A stretch of DNA of 64,000 bases from Ignavibacteria bacterium. GTDB lineage: Bacteria; Bacteroidota; Ignavibacteria; Tepidaquicellales; Tepidaquicellaceae. The notes under the pieces are model-generated. The model did not search any database and was not told the origin of the DNA. It worked only from the letters and a program-made list of their open reading frames with translations. Positions 62,628 to 64,000 of the stretch are shown here, in pieces (the first letter of the stretch is position 1; each line of letters starts with the position of its first letter). The translations under genes and the position numbers were made by a program. The DNA lies in assembly GCA_028714695.1 (NCBI GenBank), contig JAQTLX010000002.1, positions 62,001-126,000 on the forward strand, given 5' to 3'.

Positions 62628-64000
62628 CGCAACGAAGTTGCTCAACGCTTCATCAAGTTTCTCAACATCTCTTGCACCTGCGGTCGCTATTTGCGGTCTT
62701 CCTCCGCCGCCTCCGCCGAGTTCTTTGGCGGTACCGGATATAAGTTTACCGGCGCTTAATCCTTTATCTTTTATAAGATTATCGCTTACAACGCAAACAA
62801 GATTTATTTTGCCTTCTATTATTGTTGCAAATAACGCAACACCGTTTTTCATTATCTTTCTGATTTCTTCGCCTAATTCTTTGAATTCATCAGGAGAATC
62901 GATATCAAGTATGCCCGATAAAATTACATTGCCGTTAATTACATCCGCTTTTTCAATCATAGATTTTATATTCTCGATATGTTTCCCGAGATTTTGTTTC
63001 ATAAGTTTCTTCTGCTGTACCTTTTTCTCTTCAATGTATCTCTCGCGCAGTTCCTGCAGCGATTTTATCGTATTATCCTGAGAATCAATCATTAACTTCA
63101 TAAGAGAAATATCCCTGAAATCCGCCTGCTTAAAGCCGACACGAATATTCTCAAGTCCTGCTTTGAAATTGGCGGCATATTTATCCGGGAGTTCTGATAT
63201 TATTTTTTCTATCTCATTGATTTTATCTCCCAGTAAAACGAGAATCCCTTCTCCGGTGCGCGCGAATATTCTTCTCACGCCTGAAGATATACTTTCTTCT
63301 TTTACAATCTTGAAGAGACCTATATCGCTTGTATTTGCAACGTGCGTGCCCCCGCAGAATTCAATACTGAATTTATCGTCCATTTTAACAATTCTAACCA
63401 GATCGCCGTATTTGTCACCGAAGAATTTTTTTACATTCGGGATTTTATTAGCCTCTTCAAGCGGTAAATTCTCGAGTGTTTCTACTTTTAGTCCTTCGCT
63501 TATTTTTGAATTTACTAAATCTTCGATTCTTTTGATTTCTTCATTCGTAGGTTTCTGGAAATGCGGAAAATCAAATCTGAGATATTCATCGGATACCAGA
63601 GAACCCATTTGCTTGACATGATTGCCGAGTACTTCCCTTAATGCTTCATGCAGAAGATGTGTCGCGGAGTGGTTTCTCTGTATTGCGCGCCTTCTTTCGT
63701 AATTAATATATGCTTTTACCTCTTTGTGAAACAAATTTCTGTGATCGTAGTTTTTCACATATATGAAATGGTTGTTCTTTACATCTATAACATCGAGTTC
63801 GTATCCGTCGGAGAATACTAGTTTGCCTGTATCGCTTACCTGACCTCCCGATTCCGAATAGAAAGGATTATCTTTCAGTACAAGAACTTCGATGTCAGAG
63901 CCTGCAATTCTTTTCGCCTGAAGCAAAGTTGTCTTGATTCCTTTGTCGGTAATATCATAAGGATTGTAAACCGGATTTTCTGCTTTGAGTTTGTCGTCTA
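62607..64000 (-). CDS. alaS: Alanyl-tRNA synthetase (3' part; N-terminus beyond window)
   Basis: The visible 464 residues are the C-terminal half of AlaRS. The editing domain has the zinc-binding HSATHLLHEAL and FCGGTHVANTSDIGLFKIVKEESISSGVRRIFARTG. A coiled coil follows (about IEEKKVQQKKLMKQNLGKHIENIKSM), then the DHHA1 C-Ala domain with GGGGGGRPQIATAGARD. The frame is open to the window edge (residues DDKLKAENPVYNPYDITDKG precede). The catalytic aminoacylation domain lies outside. A putative terminator follows at the 3' end. Confidence 0.96.
   Translation of the reverse strand, partial: DDKLKAENPVYNPYDITDKGIKTTLLQAKRIAGSDIEVLVLKDNPFYSESGGQVSDTGKLVFSDGYELDVIDVKNNHFIYVKNYDHRNLFHKEVKAYINYERRRAIQRNHSATHLLHEALREVLGNHVKQMGSLVSDEYLRFDFPHFQKPTNEEIKRIEDLVNSKISEGLKVETLENLPLEEANKIPNVKKFFGDKYGDLVRIVKMDDKFSIEFCGGTHVANTSDIGLFKIVKEESISSGVRRIFARTGEGILVLLGDKINEIEKIISELPDKYAANFKAGLENIRVGFKQADFRDISLMKLMIDSQDNTIKSLQELRERYIEEKKVQQKKLMKQNLGKHIENIKSMIEKADVINGNVILSGILDIDSPDEFKELGEEIRKIMKNGVALFATIIEGKINLVCVVSDNLIKDKGLSAGKLISGTAKELGGGGGGRPQIATAGARDVEKLDEALSNFVANIKNQI

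Overview
The window looks like a chromosome fragment of an AT-rich, Gram-negative member of the Bacteroidota/Chlorobiota superphylum, most like Ignavibacteria or a close relative. Six large secreted proteins end in the type IX secretion (T9SS) type A sorting domain, with the NYPNPFNP motif followed by a beta-sandwich that closes on KKM..(L/V/I)K. The atpD-atpC pair stands apart from other ATP synthase genes. LpxA, a TonB-dependent receptor and several lipoproteins point to an outer membrane. No rRNA or CRISPR array was seen; there is one tRNA.

Left part (1-16000). Two minus-strand blocks of HK97-type phage genes face the same way in canonical order but are split by about 10.5 kb of host-like genes. 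The right block is terminase small and large subunits (14217-15827). The left block is portal, a protease-capsid fusion, a head-tail connector and a small membrane protein running off the window edge (1-3702). No integrase, replication or lysis gene is seen, every complete phage gene is open, and terminase abuts rmuC with no spacer. Both blocks carry the same upstream motifs, a 15-bp identical box and a CTAAATA(A)CATGT box. This suggests a co-regulated, domesticated phage module such as a gene transfer agent or a phage-derived particle. It is the best candidate here for an undescribed system. Between the blocks lie two T9SS cargo proteins, a membrane domain fused to a THEP1 NTPase behind a Fur-type palindrome, and rmuC.

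Middle (16000-24240) is core: glmS, two T9SS cargo proteins (a beta-propeller-like protein and an M14 carboxypeptidase), atpD-atpC and tRNA-Lys(TTT). Directly after the tRNA comes an accessory island (24240-31690): a small lipoprotein, short orphan genes, a membrane protein next to a HEPN-like protein, a decayed IS256-family element, a mobile-mystery-protein A regulator with tandem operators and a remnant of its Fic partner, a DUF4143-type ATPase behind a 20-bp tandem repeat, and a gene-free stretch with seven copies of ATGATACC in both orientations.

Right part (31690-64000) is mostly housekeeping and envelope: a C_GCAxxG_C_C protein, a VOC protein and a T9SS SGNH hydrolase; a FabK/NMO-like flavoprotein; lpxA, mscL, purB; a Cys/His-rich small protein with a TonB receptor; YtxH and DUF948-like proteins; xth; two tandem ADP-forming acyl-CoA synthetases, one fused to a GNAT domain; a frameshifted FG-GAP/ASPIC T9SS protein; QueD-like; outer-membrane proteins; an oligopeptide-binding lipoprotein with no ordinary start codon; a fused 2-oxoacid dehydrogenase E1 and dihydrolipoyl dehydrogenase; a TrkA-type ion channel; a sugar-phosphate nucleotidyltransferase; and the 3' part of alaS. 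Several intrinsic terminators punctuate the genes.
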